Shown here: positions 21,716 through 33,266 of the stretch, piece after piece
Position numbering within the stretch: the stretch's first letter is position 1
Layout of the letters: every line of letters begins with the position of its first letter
DNA from: Lichenibacterium ramalinae
GTDB taxonomy: Bacteria; Pseudomonadota; Alphaproteobacteria; Rhizobiales; Beijerinckiaceae
Assembly (NCBI RefSeq): GCF_004137085.1
Contig: NZ_QYBC01000011.1
Coordinates: 62,001-126,000, forward strand
Direction of reading: 5' to 3'
DNA length: 64,000 bases
Notes under the pieces: model-generated
Seen by the model: only the letters and a program-made list of their open reading frames with translations
Told to the model about the DNA's origin: nothing
The model's database searches: none
Position numbers and translations under genes: made by a program

Positions 21716-22432
21716 TCAGCGCCGGCCGCCCGGCTTGCCCTTGGTGACGGGCGCGGGGCCGGCCGGCGGCTTCGGCTGGGCCTTGGCGGTAACCGGGGCC
21801 GACTTCGCGGCCGGCGATGCTGCCGGGGTCGGGGCGGTCGACGAGGTCGCGGCTCCCGATCCCGCGGGCGCCACCCTGTTGCCGGGCGCGGCGCCGGCAT
21901 CGGACGGGGTCGGCGTGGCGGAGGTGGACTTCGGCACGATGGCCTGCGGCTTGTCGAGGTCGGGCGCGCCCTTCGCGGCCTCGCGCGGCGCGGACACGCC
22001 CAGCATCGGGTCGGAGGGCGTCGGCGTCACGGCGGCGACCTTCGCCCTCGGCGTGACGGTCTCGGCGTCGTCGATGTCGGGCCCCTCGTCGCGGCGCGAC
22101 CGTGCCACATGCCCGGCCGTGTCGCCGAGCGCATGCACGGCATGGGACGGCTTCGTCACCTCGGGCTCGCGGTCGATGTCCACGAGATCGTCGCGGCCCT
22201 GGTCGGTGATGCCGGGGATGTCGCCGTTATTCTCGACCGACTGGGTCGGTTCCTCGGGCTCGAAGGCGCCGGTGTCGCGCGGCAGCAGGGTGTCGCCCAT
22301 GCTGTCGTGGAGCGCGATGATCTCCTTAGCCTGGTCCCAATGGGCCTGGTCGCGGCCGTGGGGACGGCCCTCGCTTTCCCAGATCTCGTGGGCCTTGATG
22401 GCGATGCGCTCGTTGTCGTTGTCGACGGACAT
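21716..22432 (-). CDS. DUF2934 domain protein with Pro/Ala/Thr-rich tail
   Basis: A 238-residue cytosolic protein. Residues 5-45 (IAIKAHEIWESEGRPHGRD, then HW) form the short DUF2934 helix pair known from many Rhizobiales proteins. The rest is low-complexity sequence rich in Pro, Ala, Thr and Asp with two PTPSD repeats, probably disordered. The function is unknown. Its ATG follows directly on the stop codon (TGA ATG) of the small acidic protein gene, so the two are translationally coupled. Confidence 0.8.
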   Translation of the reverse strand: MSVDNDNERIAIKAHEIWESEGRPHGRDQAHWDQAKEIIALHDSMGDTLLPRDTGAFEPEEPTQSVENNGDIPGITDQGRDDLVDIDREPEVTKPSHAVHALGDTAGHVARSRRDEGPDIDDAETVTPRAKVAAVTPTPSDPMLGVSAPREAAKGAPDLDKPQAIVPKSTSATPTPSDAGAAPGNRVAPAGSGAATSSTAPTPAASPAAKSAPVTAKAQPKPPAGPAPVTKGKPGGRR

Positions 22433-22675
22433 TCACAATCTCCCGGGGGTGTCGGTGGGGAGGTCTTCGGCCTGGCGCCTCACCTCTTCGTCCATCTCGT
22501 CGAGTCCATCGACCGTCTCGCCCGGGATGTCGGGGCGGCTGCTTTCGGCTTCGGCGATGTCGTCGAGCGTCATGCTTTCGGGGTCCATGGACGTGTCGCG
22601 CCCTTCGAGGTCGGGGCTCTTCGGCTCGAAGGGTTCCACGTCGATGGCGTCGCGCGTCTTGTCGTCCTGGGTCAT
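22433..22675 (-). CDS. Small acidic protein of unknown function
   Basis: An 80-residue, strongly acidic and probably disordered protein (MTQDDKTRDAIDVEPFEP...). I recognise no domain. GGAGG lies before the ATG, and the longer frame upstream has no support. The stop is fused to the start of the DUF2934 gene, so both are made together. A role as a partner or chaperone-like companion of the DUF2934 protein is only a guess. Confidence 0.65.
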   Translation of the reverse strand: MTQDDKTRDAIDVEPFEPKSPDLEGRDTSMDPESMTLDDIAEAESSRPDIPGETVDGLDEMDEEVRRQAEDLPTDTPGRL

Positions 22676-22765
22676 GCCGTCGCCTCCTGTCGCCGTTGTT
22701 CCGCCATGGCAACGCTCGCCCGCCACGGCGGTTCCGGCGCCCGAGACGCCTGCGTTTCCCGCGTC

Positions 22766-23233
22766 TTAGGAGAGGCGACCGGCGTCCGCCAGGGCGTGGA
22801 GGCGGTCCGCGGCGGCGTGGGCGAAGCGGATCATCATGGCCCGCCGCGTCGCCGGCGGGAGCTTCATCGCCAGGGCGTCGCGCACCACCTCGGCACCGTA
22901 GCCGTCCGCCACGATGATCCCGGTCTCGTCCGGCATGATGGCCACCGGCAGCGTGACCGGGATGGCGAAATACAGGTGGTCGCAGAAGGCCCGGTAATGG
23001 TGCCACTTCCGGTCCGCCCGCAGGTCCGCCACCGAGGACTTGACCTCGACGATGGTGATGGCGCCGTCCGGCCCCAGCCCGACGATGTCGGGCCGCCGCC
23101 CGTCGGCGAGCACGAGTTCCGTGACGGTGGCGATGTTGCGGGCCCGAAGCAGGCGGCGCGTGCCGCGCACCACCTCGCGCGCCGTCTCGGATTGCCGCCC
23201 GTCGTCGGGCAGCGCCATGGGTTGAGTGAGCAT
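22766..23233 (-). CDS. mmcB: MmcB-family DNA repair nuclease-like protein
   Basis: A 155-residue protein with a PD-(D/E)xK-like core: RRPDIVGL, then ITIVEVKSS, and an arginine-rich helix before it. This is the MmcB family (PF06319), which in Caulobacter is SOS-controlled and needed for resistance to mitomycin C. The ATG at 23233 has GAGG five bases upstream; an ATG five codons later (MALPDD) is the alternative. I see no clear GTTC-N7-GTTC LexA box upstream. It lies 90 bases upstream of the acidic-protein gene on the same strand. Confidence 0.8.
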   Translation of the reverse strand: MLTQPMALPDDGRQSETAREVVRGTRRLLRARNIATVTELVLADGRRPDIVGLGPDGAITIVEVKSSVADLRADRKWHHYRAFCDHLYFAIPVTLPVAIMPDETGIIVADGYGAEVVRDALAMKLPPATRRAMMIRFAHAAADRLHALADAGRLS

Positions 23234-23548
23234 CGGCCTCAATGCTGCGGGGGTCGCGGCCCGCGCGTCCGCACACGCGAGCTTCGGGCGAAACCGTAGC
23301 ATCCCGACCGCCGCCCGCGCCAGCGGGGAGGAGGATGCATCGTCGCGGCTTCGCCTTCCCCCCGGGACACGGCACGATCCCTCACATCGACGGGCCACCC
23401 AAGCGTCGGTCCGCGCGTCGCTCACGGGGCACGGGTCGGGCTTTCCTGGCGCTCCACCGCACTGTCCCGCCGGGACGTCGCCGGGATGGGGCGCACCGAC
23501 ACCCGGCCGTCGCGGAGCCGCCACTGCGAGGCGAGGCAGACCCGGCGT
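23234..23548. other. Non-coding gap upstream of mmcB
   Basis: These 315 bases separate mmcB from the 3' end of the PDC histidine kinase gene, both on the minus strand. I see no supported gene, clear terminator or recognisable operator. An mmcB promoter must lie here but no consensus-like one stands out. Confidence 0.5.
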
Positions 23549-25396
<1,848 letters not shown>

Positions 25397-25493
25397 CCGC
25401 TCGCTGCCGATCGATCGTCCGGCGGTCCGGTCCCGCCCCGGCCCGCTCTATAGCGCTGCCGCATCCGTCCTCAAAGCGGCCGCGGCAGCGCCG

Positions 25494-26473
25494 TCACCCC
25501 TCCACCGCCCAGCAGGCCACGTCCCGCCCCTGCTTTCGCTCCAGCGCGGGCTCCTCGACGCGGCACCTGTCGAAGGCCTGCGGGCAGCGCGGGTGGAAGA
25601 CGCAGCCCCGCGGCGGGTCGATCGGCGAGGGCGGCTCGCCCACCAGCGGGATGCGCTGCTTGCGCTTCGCCGGGTCGGCGCTCGGCGTGGCCGACAGCAG
25701 GGCCCGCGTGTAGGGGTGCTGCGGGGCGCCGAAGATGGCCTCGCGCGTGCCGATCTCGACGGCGTGGCCGAGGTAGATGACCATGATGCGGTCGGCGATG
25801 TGCTCGACGACGCCGAGGTCGTGCGACACGAAGAGGTAGGCCAGGCCGAACTCGTCCTGCAGGTCGGCCAGCAGGTTCAGCACCTGGGCGCGGATCGACA
25901 CGTCGAGCGCCGCCACGGGCTCGTCCAGCACCAGGATCTTGGGCCGCAGCATCAGGGCCCGGGCGATGGCGATGCGTTGGCGCTGCCCGCCCGAGAACAT
26001 GTGCGGGTAGCGGGCGGCGAATTCCGGCCGCAGCCCCACCCGCGCCATCGCGGTCCGCACCGCTTCGCGCCGCTCGGCCCTGGGCGTGTCGGTGCTGACG
26101 ATCAGGGGCTCCTCGAGCGCCGCCGCGATGGTCTGGCGCGGGTTCAGCGACCCATAGGGGTTCTGGAACACCATCTGGACCTCGCGGCGCAGTTTCCGGC
26201 GCTGCGCCGCGTCGGCGTCGGCGACGTCGGCGCCCTCGATGCGCAGCGTGCCGCCGGTGGGCGCCTCGATGAGGGTGACGAGGCGGCTCAGGGTCGACTT
26301 GCCGGAGCCCGATTCGCCCACGACAGCCAGCGTCTCGCCGGCCGCGAGCGTGAAGGACACGCCCGCCAGCGCCTTCACGGTGGCGCTGCCGCCGAAGAAG
26401 CCGCGCTTGACCGCATAGGTGCGGCGCAGGTCCCGGGCTTCGAGCACGGGCGGGTCGCGCGACTCGCCGGCGC

Positions 26474-26477
<4 letters not shown>
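25494..26477 (-). CDS. dppF: Dipeptide ABC transporter ATP-binding protein DppF
   Basis: A 327-residue ATPase with GESGSGKST Walker A, FSGGQRQRI signature, LVLDEPVAALD Walker B, and the C-terminal oligopeptide-type region (HPYTRALL, then C-rich GCVFHPRCPQAF) that holds an iron-sulfur-like cysteine set in Dpp/Opp ATPases. It pairs with DppD to power peptide import. The ATG overlaps the dppD stop by four bases (ATGA). It is the last gene of the dppABCDF operon. Confidence 0.93.
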
Positions 26478-27490
<1,013 letters not shown>

Positions 27491-27581
27491 GGGATCCCGC
27501 ACGGATGAGGGCTTCGGTTCACGCGTCCGTCGAGGCCGGCACCGGCACCGGACCCGACGGGTTCGTCGGCACGGGCGCCCA

Positions 27582-28490
27582 TCAGGATCGCCGCATCTTC
27601 GGGTCGAGGGCGTCGCGGAGCCCGTCGCCGGCGAGGTTGATGGACACGACCGTGACCAGGATGGCGAGGCCCGGCAGCGTCACGATCCAGGGGTCGGACC
27701 GGATGAACTGGCGGGCGTCCGCCAGCATCGAGCCCCATTCGGGCGTCGGCGGCTGGGCGCCGAGCCCGAGGAAGCCGAGCGCCGCGGCCTCGAGGATCGC
27801 GTCCGAGATGCCGAGGGCCGCCTGCACGATGAGGGGGGCGAGGCAGTTCGGCAGCACGGTGACGAAGGCGAGGCGCGGTCCCTTGACGCCCGAAACGCGC
27901 GCCGCCGTGACGTAGTCCTTGTCGCGCTCCCCCATGGCCGAGGCCCGCACCAGCCTGACGAAGCGGGGCAGGAACACGACCGTGATGGCGATGACCGTGT
28001 TGGTGAGGCTCGGCCCCAGGATCGCCACCGCCAGGATGGCGAGCACGAGGCTCGGCACCGCCATGATGACGTCCATGAGCCGGGTGATCAGCACGTCGGC
28101 GAGTCCGTTGAAGGCGGCGGCGAGCCCCAGCACGACGCCGATGCCGAAGGACACCGCCATGACGGCGAAGCCGATGAACAGCGACACCCGCGCGCCGTAG
28201 ATGAGCCGCGAAAGGATGTCGCGCCCGGCCCCGTCGGTGCCGAACGGGAACCGCCAGGTGCCGCCGTCCCACACGGGGGGCGCCTTCACGAAGTCGCGGA
28301 ACTGCTCGAAGGGGGAATGGGGCGCCAGCAGCGGCGCGAAGATCGCCACCAGCACGATGACCAGGGCGACGGCCGCGCCCAGCACGGCCCCGCGGTTCTC
28401 GCGGAAGGCGAACCACAGGCTCGCGGCGCCGGACGGCGGCGCGCGGAGCTGCGGCTCCTCGGCCAGGGTGACGAGCGTGTCAGCGGCCAT
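27582..28490 (-). CDS. dppC: Dipeptide ABC transporter permease DppC
   Basis: A 302-residue inner-membrane permease with about six helices. It has the N-terminal GTDGAGRDILSRLIYGAR segment and the cytoplasmic EAA loop (ERDKDYVTAARVSG) of OppC/DppC permeases. It forms the translocation pore with DppB. Its ATG lies 11 bases inside the end of dppB, so translation is coupled. Confidence 0.94.
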   Translation of the reverse strand: MAADTLVTLAEEPQLRAPPSGAASLWFAFRENRGAVLGAAVALVIVLVAIFAPLLAPHSPFEQFRDFVKAPPVWDGGTWRFPFGTDGAGRDILSRLIYGARVSLFIGFAVMAVSFGIGVVLGLAAAFNGLADVLITRLMDVIMAVPSLVLAILAVAILGPSLTNTVIAITVVFLPRFVRLVRASAMGERDKDYVTAARVSGVKGPRLAFVTVLPNCLAPLIVQAALGISDAILEAAALGFLGLGAQPPTPEWGSMLADARQFIRSDPWIVTLPGLAILVTVVSINLAGDGLRDALDPKMRRS

Positions 28491-29493
28491 GGAGGATCCG
28501 CGGGTTGATGACGCCGTAGACGAGGTCGACGACGAGGTTGACCAGGATCACCAGGGCCGAGATCAGGATGATGCCGCCTTCGAGGGCCGGATAGTCGCGG
28601 CGCGAGATGGCGTCGATCAGCCACTTGCCGACGCCGGGCCAGGAGAAGATCGTCTCGGTCAGCACCGCGCCGGCGAGCAGCGTGCCGGTCATCAGGCCGA
28701 TCACGGTGACGACCGGGATCAGGGCGTTGCGCAGGGCGTGGAGGCCCACGACCCGGAAGGGCGACAGGCCCTTGGCCCGGGCCGTGCGGACGTAATCCTC
28801 GCTCAGCACTTCCAGCATGGAGGAGCGCGTCATGCGGGCGATGACGGCGAGCGGGATGGTGCCGAGAACGATGGCGGGCAGCATGAGGTGGCGCAGGGCG
28901 TCGACGAAGGCGCCGTCCTCCCCGGACAGCAGGCTGTCGATCAGCATGAAGCCCGTCGGCGTGTCGTAGTCGAAGCGCACGAAGTCGAGCCGGCCCGAGA
29001 CCGGGGCGAGGCCCCATCGCTCCGCCACCAGCATGATGAGCAGGAGGCCCCACCAGAAGATCGGCATGGAATAGCCCGCGACCGAGAGCCCCATGAGCCC
29101 CTGGTCGAAGATGCTGCCCCGCTTCACCGCCGCCACCACCCCCATGGGGATGCCGAGCACGACGGCGAGGAGCATGCCGGCGGCGGCGAGTTCGAGCGTG
29201 GCCGGGAACAGGGTGAAGAATTCCCCGAGGACCGAGTTGCTGGTCGACAGGGACCGGCCGAAGTCGCCGTGGCCGAGCTGCCAAAGGTAATCCAGGAACT
29301 GCTTCCAGACCGGCTGGTCGAGGCCGAGCTCGTGGCGCAGCAGCGCCAGGCGCTCGGGCGAGATCCCGTGCTCGCCCACCCGCACTTCGACGGGATCGCC
29401 CGGCACCAGCCGGATGGCGACGAAGACGAGGAAAATCAACGCGATGAAGGTCGGGACGGTGAGCAGGATGCGTTTGACGAGGAAGCGGATCAT
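28480..29493 (-). CDS. dppB: Dipeptide ABC transporter permease DppB
   Basis: A 337-residue inner-membrane permease. MIRFLVKRILLTVPTF is the typical OppB/DppB first helix, followed by the FVAIRLVPGDPV segment and the EAA loop (SEDYVRTARAKGLS). The start at 29493 gives the normal length; the 22-codon upstream extension has no similarity. The gene lies 174 bases downstream of dppA and overlaps dppC by 11 bases. Confidence 0.94.
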   Translation of the reverse strand: MIRFLVKRILLTVPTFIALIFLVFVAIRLVPGDPVEVRVGEHGISPERLALLRHELGLDQPVWKQFLDYLWQLGHGDFGRSLSTSNSVLGEFFTLFPATLELAAAGMLLAVVLGIPMGVVAAVKRGSIFDQGLMGLSVAGYSMPIFWWGLLLIMLVAERWGLAPVSGRLDFVRFDYDTPTGFMLIDSLLSGEDGAFVDALRHLMLPAIVLGTIPLAVIARMTRSSMLEVLSEDYVRTARAKGLSPFRVVGLHALRNALIPVVTVIGLMTGTLLAGAVLTETIFSWPGVGKWLIDAISRRDYPALEGGIILISALVILVNLVVDLVYGVINPRILHGR

Positions 29494-29667
29494 GGAGTCA
29501 TGCGGCCCGATGGAGGGCGGATCGGATGGTGTAGCAGTCTTCGGCGAAGGCGCCGACATCGACGCGCTTCACCTCGAGCCGGCCGTGAGCGAGCTGATCG
29601 GCCACGTCCATGACGTCTCGTCTCCCGTCGCACCGGCCGGGGCGTCGCCGCCCCGGCCCGCCTTACG

Positions 29668-31254
29668 TCACTTGATGTCGACGTGGTCGAACTCATGCGT
29701 GCCGAGCGGGCTCATGGCATAGCCCGTGACGTTCTTGCGCATGGGCAGGAACACCACCGAATGCGCGATGTTGAGCACCGGCTCCTGGTCGTGCTCGATG
29801 ACCTGCATCTCGTCGTAGAGCTTCTTGCGCTCGGCCTGCGACGACAGCTGCCGGGCCTTGGCGAGGTCCTGGTTGAACTTCGGGTCGCACCATTTGGCGG
29901 CATTCTGGCCGGCGGGCTTGCCGTCCGTGCAGCCGAGGAAGAAGAAGAAGTTGTCCGGGTCGCCGTTGTCGCCGGTCCAGCCGAACAGGGCCGCCGTGGC
30001 CTCGCCGGCCTGCAGGCGCTTGCGGTATTCGCCCCACTCGTAGGTGACGAGCTTTGCGGTGACGCCGACCTTGGCGAGGTCGGACTGCATCATCTCGGCG
30101 ATGCGCTTCGCGTCGGGATTGTAGGGGCGCTGCACCGGCATGTACCAGAGGTCCATGTCGAGGCTCTTCACGCCCGCCGCCGCCAGCATCTCCTTGGCCT
30201 TGGCGGGGTCGTAGGGGTAGTCGACGACGGCGTCGTTATAGGCCCACATGGTGGGCGGGATCAGGTTCTTGGCCTGCTGGCCGGCGCCGAGGTAGACGTC
30301 CTTGAGGATGGCGCCGCGGTCGATCGCCATGGACAGCGCCTGGCGCACCTCCTTCTTGTCGAAGGGCGGCTTCTGGGCGTTGAACGACAGGTAGCCGATG
30401 TTGAGGCCCGGCTGGCTCAGCACCTGCAGCTCCGGGTCCTTCTGCATCTCGGCGAGGTCGGCCGGGCGCGGATAGGAGGCGATCTGGCATTCGTTGGTCT
30501 TGAGCTTGGAATAGCGCGCCGTCGCGTCGGGCGTGATGGCGTAGACGAGCTCGTCCACCGGCGGCTTGCCGCCCCAGTAGTTGGGGTTGGCCTTGAAGCG
30601 GATCACCGCGTCCTTCTGGTAGGACTGGAAGATGAAGGGGCCGGTGCCGACCGGGACCTGGTCGAACTGCTGGGGCGTGCCGGCCTTCATCATGGCGTCG
30701 GCGAACTCGGCCGACTGGATGGCGGCGAAATCCATGGCCATGTCGGCCAACAGCGTCACGTTGGGTTCCGACAGGTTGAAGACGACCGTGTAGTCGTCCT
30801 TCCTGTCGATGCTGGTGACCAGCTTCGGCAGGTCCATATCGTTGTAATAGTCGTACTTACCGCCGCCGATCTTGTTGTAGGGGTTGGCGGGGTCGGACTG
30901 ACGCTTGAACGAGAAGATCACGTCGTCGGCGTTGAAGTCGCGCGTCGGCTTGAAGCCCTTGGTGGCGCCGAACTTCACGCCCTTGCGCAGGTGGAACGTC
31001 ACGGTCTTGCCGTCGGGGCTGATGTCCCAGGACTCGGCGAGGCCGGGCCGGATCTCGATCGTGCCGGGCTTGAACTCAATCAGGCGATCGAACACCGGGC
31101 GGGCGCCATCGAAGCTCGTGCCGGTGGTGTTCAGGGCCGGGGTGAAGTTCTCGGGCGAGCCTTCGGAGCAATAGACCAGGGTCTTGGCGGAGGCCGCCGT
31201 GGAACACAGCAGCAGGGCGGCGAGCCCCCAACCCAAAGCACGGTGCATCGTCAT
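29668..31254 (-). CDS. dppA: Dipeptide/oligopeptide-binding protein DppA
   Basis: A 528-residue periplasmic binding protein of the SBP_bac_5 family. A signal peptide (MTMHRALGWGLAALLL, cleavage near SAKT) is followed by LVYCSEGSPENFTPALN and AESWDISPDGKTVTFHLRKG, both typical of DppA. It captures di- and tripeptides, or heme and aminolevulinate in some members, for DppBCDF. GAGGGAA lies seven bases before the ATG; a second ATG two codons later is possible. It is the first gene of the operon; the gap to dppB may hold a stability or attenuation element. Confidence 0.95.
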   Translation of the reverse strand: MTMHRALGWGLAALLLCSTAASAKTLVYCSEGSPENFTPALNTTGTSFDGARPVFDRLIEFKPGTIEIRPGLAESWDISPDGKTVTFHLRKGVKFGATKGFKPTRDFNADDVIFSFKRQSDPANPYNKIGGGKYDYYNDMDLPKLVTSIDRKDDYTVVFNLSEPNVTLLADMAMDFAAIQSAEFADAMMKAGTPQQFDQVPVGTGPFIFQSYQKDAVIRFKANPNYWGGKPPVDELVYAITPDATARYSKLKTNECQIASYPRPADLAEMQKDPELQVLSQPGLNIGYLSFNAQKPPFDKKEVRQALSMAIDRGAILKDVYLGAGQQAKNLIPPTMWAYNDAVVDYPYDPAKAKEMLAAAGVKSLDMDLWYMPVQRPYNPDAKRIAEMMQSDLAKVGVTAKLVTYEWGEYRKRLQAGEATAALFGWTGDNGDPDNFFFFLGCTDGKPAGQNAAKWCDPKFNQDLAKARQLSSQAERKKLYDEMQVIEHDQEPVLNIAHSVVFLPMRKNVTGYAMSPLGTHEFDHVDIK

Positions 31255-31467
31255 CCGTCGTTCCCTCGCGGTTCGAGACCGCCTCGATCGCCGAGGCCTC
31301 TGTCGGCGCGCATCCAAGGGCTTTTCCCGCAGGCAAGCAAACGAAATCCGGGCGGCGCCCCGCCCGTCCACAGAGCCGGATGCCGCCCCTGCCCTAACGG
31401 CAGACACGGCCTCGTGCGGCGGCCCAACGAGGCGGCATGCCTGCCCAAGGCGCGCGCAGGCCGAAGG

Positions 31468-31502
31468 CATATAAGGACTTGTTTATATCTTTATTGCGTT
31501 AT
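31468..31502. promoter_or_regulatory. AT-rich control region upstream of ahcY
   Basis: A 35-base island of mostly A/T stands out in very GC-rich DNA, 50-85 bases before the ahcY start. It holds ATATAA (31469-31474) and TTATAT (31483-31488) as an inverted repeat with eight bases between, followed by ATATCTTTATT. It probably contains the promoter (TTGTTT and TATCCT are candidate boxes with short spacing) and a regulator site. ArsR-type SahR repressors sensing S-adenosylhomocysteine control ahcY in many Proteobacteria; that link here is inference. Confidence 0.5.
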
Positions 31503-31552
31503 CCTGGCTGGCCTGCTAGAGCGGTCCGACGCCATCCAGCACGGGCCCGAAC

Positions 31553-32965
31553 ATGACTCACGACGCCAACCTCGCCGACTCCGCCATCGCCGACATCGCC
31601 CTCGCGGGCTGGGGCCGCAAGGAGATCGCCATCGCCGAGACCGAGATGCCCGGCCTGATGGCGGTCCGCGCCGAATACGGTCCCTCGCAGCCGCTGAAGG
31701 GCGCGCGGGTCGCGGGCTCGCTGCACATGACCATCCAGACCGCGGTGCTCATCGAGACGCTGAAGGCGCTCGGCGCCGACGTGCGCTGGGCCTCGTGCAA
31801 CATCTATTCGACGCAGGACCATGCCGCGGCGGCCATCGCCGCCACCGGGACGCCGGTCTTCGCCATCAAGGGCGAGAGCCTCACCGACTATTGGGACTAC
31901 ACCCACCGCATCTTCGACTGGGCCGACGGCGGGACGCCCAACATGATCCTGGACGACGGCGGCGACGCCACGCTGCTGATCCATCTCGGCATCCGCGCCG
32001 AGGGCGGCGACACGGCCTTCCTCGACACGGCGGGCAACGAGGAGGAGGAGGTCCTCTACGCCGCCATCAAGAAGAAGCTCGCGGCCGACCACGGCTGGTA
32101 TGGCCGCAACGGCAAGACCATCAAGGGCGTCACGGAAGAGACCACCACGGGCGTGCACCGCCTGTACAACATGGCCAAGGAGGGCAAGCTCCTGTTCCCG
32201 GCCATCAACGTCAATGATTCGGTGACGAAGTCGAAGTTCGACAACCTTTACGGCTGCCGCGAATCGCTGGTGGACGGCATCCGCCGCGGCACCGACGTGA
32301 TGATGGCCGGCAAGGTCGCCATGATCGCCGGCTTCGGCGACGTCGGCAAAGGCTCGGCCGCCTCGCTGCGCAACGCCGGCTGCCGCGTGATGGTGTCGGA
32401 GGTCGACCCGATCTGCGCGCTCCAGGCCGCCATGGAAGGCTACGAGGTCACCACGATGGAGGACGCGGCGCCCCGCGCCGACATCTTCGTCACCGCCACC
32501 GGCAACGTCGACGTCATCACGCTGGACCACATGCGGGCCATGAAGGACCGCGCCATCGTGTGCAACATCGGCCACTTCGATTCCGAGATCCAGGTCGCGG
32601 GCCTGAAGAACCTGAAGTGGCACAACGTCAAGCCGCAGGTCGACGAGGTCGAGTTCGCCGACCAGAAGCGCATCATCCTGCTGTCGGAAGGCCGCCTCGT
32701 GAACCTCGGCAACGCCACCGGCCACCCGTCCTTCGTCATGTCGGCCTCCTTCACCAACCAGACGCTCGCCCAGATCGAGCTGTGGACCAAGCCCGGCCAG
32801 TACGAGCGCAAGGTCTACGTCCTGCCGAAGAGCCTCGACGAGAAGGTGGCGGCGCTGCACCTCGACAAGATCGGCGTGAAGCTCACCAAGCTCACCGACA
32901 ACCAGGCCACCTACCTCGGCCTCGACCAGGCGGGCCCCTACAAGCCCGACCATTACCGCTACTGA
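31553..32965 (+). CDS. ahcY: Adenosylhomocysteinase
   Basis: A 470-residue NAD-dependent enzyme that splits S-adenosylhomocysteine into adenosine and homocysteine, keeping methylation reactions going. It has the substrate motif [14 protein letters not shown], the NAD loop [11 protein letters not shown], and the C-terminal [13 protein letters not shown] tail that completes the neighbouring subunit's site. The length of about 470, with an insertion near residues 150-190, is the usual bacterial long form. Two hairpins follow the stop, the second a strong terminator. Confidence 0.98.
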   Translation: MTHDANLADSAIADIALAGWGRKEIAIAETEMPGLMAVRAEYGPSQPLKGARVAGSLHMTIQTAVLIETLKALGADVRWASCNIYSTQDHAAAAIAATGTPVFAIKGESLTDYWDYTHRIFDWADGGTPNMILDDGGDATLLIHLGIRAEGGDTAFLDTAGNEEEEVLYAAIKKKLAADHGWYGRNGKTIKGVTEETTTGVHRLYNMAKEGKLLFPAINVNDSVTKSKFDNLYGCRESLVDGIRRGTDVMMAGKVAMIAGFGDVGKGSAASLRNAGCRVMVSEVDPICALQAAMEGYEVTTMEDAAPRADIFVTATGNVDVITLDHMRAMKDRAIVCNIGHFDSEIQVAGLKNLKWHNVKPQVDEVEFADQKRIILLSEGRLVNLGNATGHPSFVMSASFTNQTLAQIELWTKPGQYERKVYVLPKSLDEKVAALHLDKIGVKLTKLTDNQATYLGLDQAGPYKPDHYRY

Positions 32966-32974
32966 GCCGCGGCC

Positions 32975-33050
32975 GGCGGCCTTTCGGGCCGCCGTCCGAT
33001 GCCACGACCGACAGCCCCGAGGGCCGGACGACGCATCGTCCGGCCCTTTC
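32975..33050 (+). terminator. Tandem terminator after ahcY
   Basis: A first stem-loop pairs GGCGGCC (32975-32981) with GGCCGCC (32987-32993). A second pairs GGGCCGGACGA (33021-33031) with TCGTCCGGCCC (33036-33046) around a CGCA loop and is followed by TTTC. The second is a good intrinsic terminator and separates ahcY from divL. The remaining bases to 33266 hold no gene. Confidence 0.8.
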
Positions 33051-33266
33051 GCGTGAGGCCCGCGACCGCGCCCTGCCACCGCCGCCGTGGTGCCGGGGAC
33101 ACAGCCTTCAGGCGACCGCGCCGAACATGATTAACGCCTTCCGAAAGGCCTGCAGCTGAGACTATGCTGCGGTGATTCGGGCGCTCTTGGCGGAGGCGGT
33201 CCGGACGACGCGTCGGCCCCGTCCTGGGGGTGTCGGACGCGTGCGAGGCGCGAGGGGACAGGGCAC

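Noticed and set aside
23234-23300. A LexA box upstream of mmcB
   Set aside because: I looked for GTTC-N7-GTTC or GAAC-N7-GAAC and found no convincing match, although MmcB is SOS-regulated in Caulobacter.
31503-31552. A possible S-adenosylhomocysteine riboswitch before ahcY
   Set aside because: Only about 50 bases lie between the AT-rich promoter region and the ATG, and I could not form the expected aptamer fold. A DNA-binding regulator is the more likely control.
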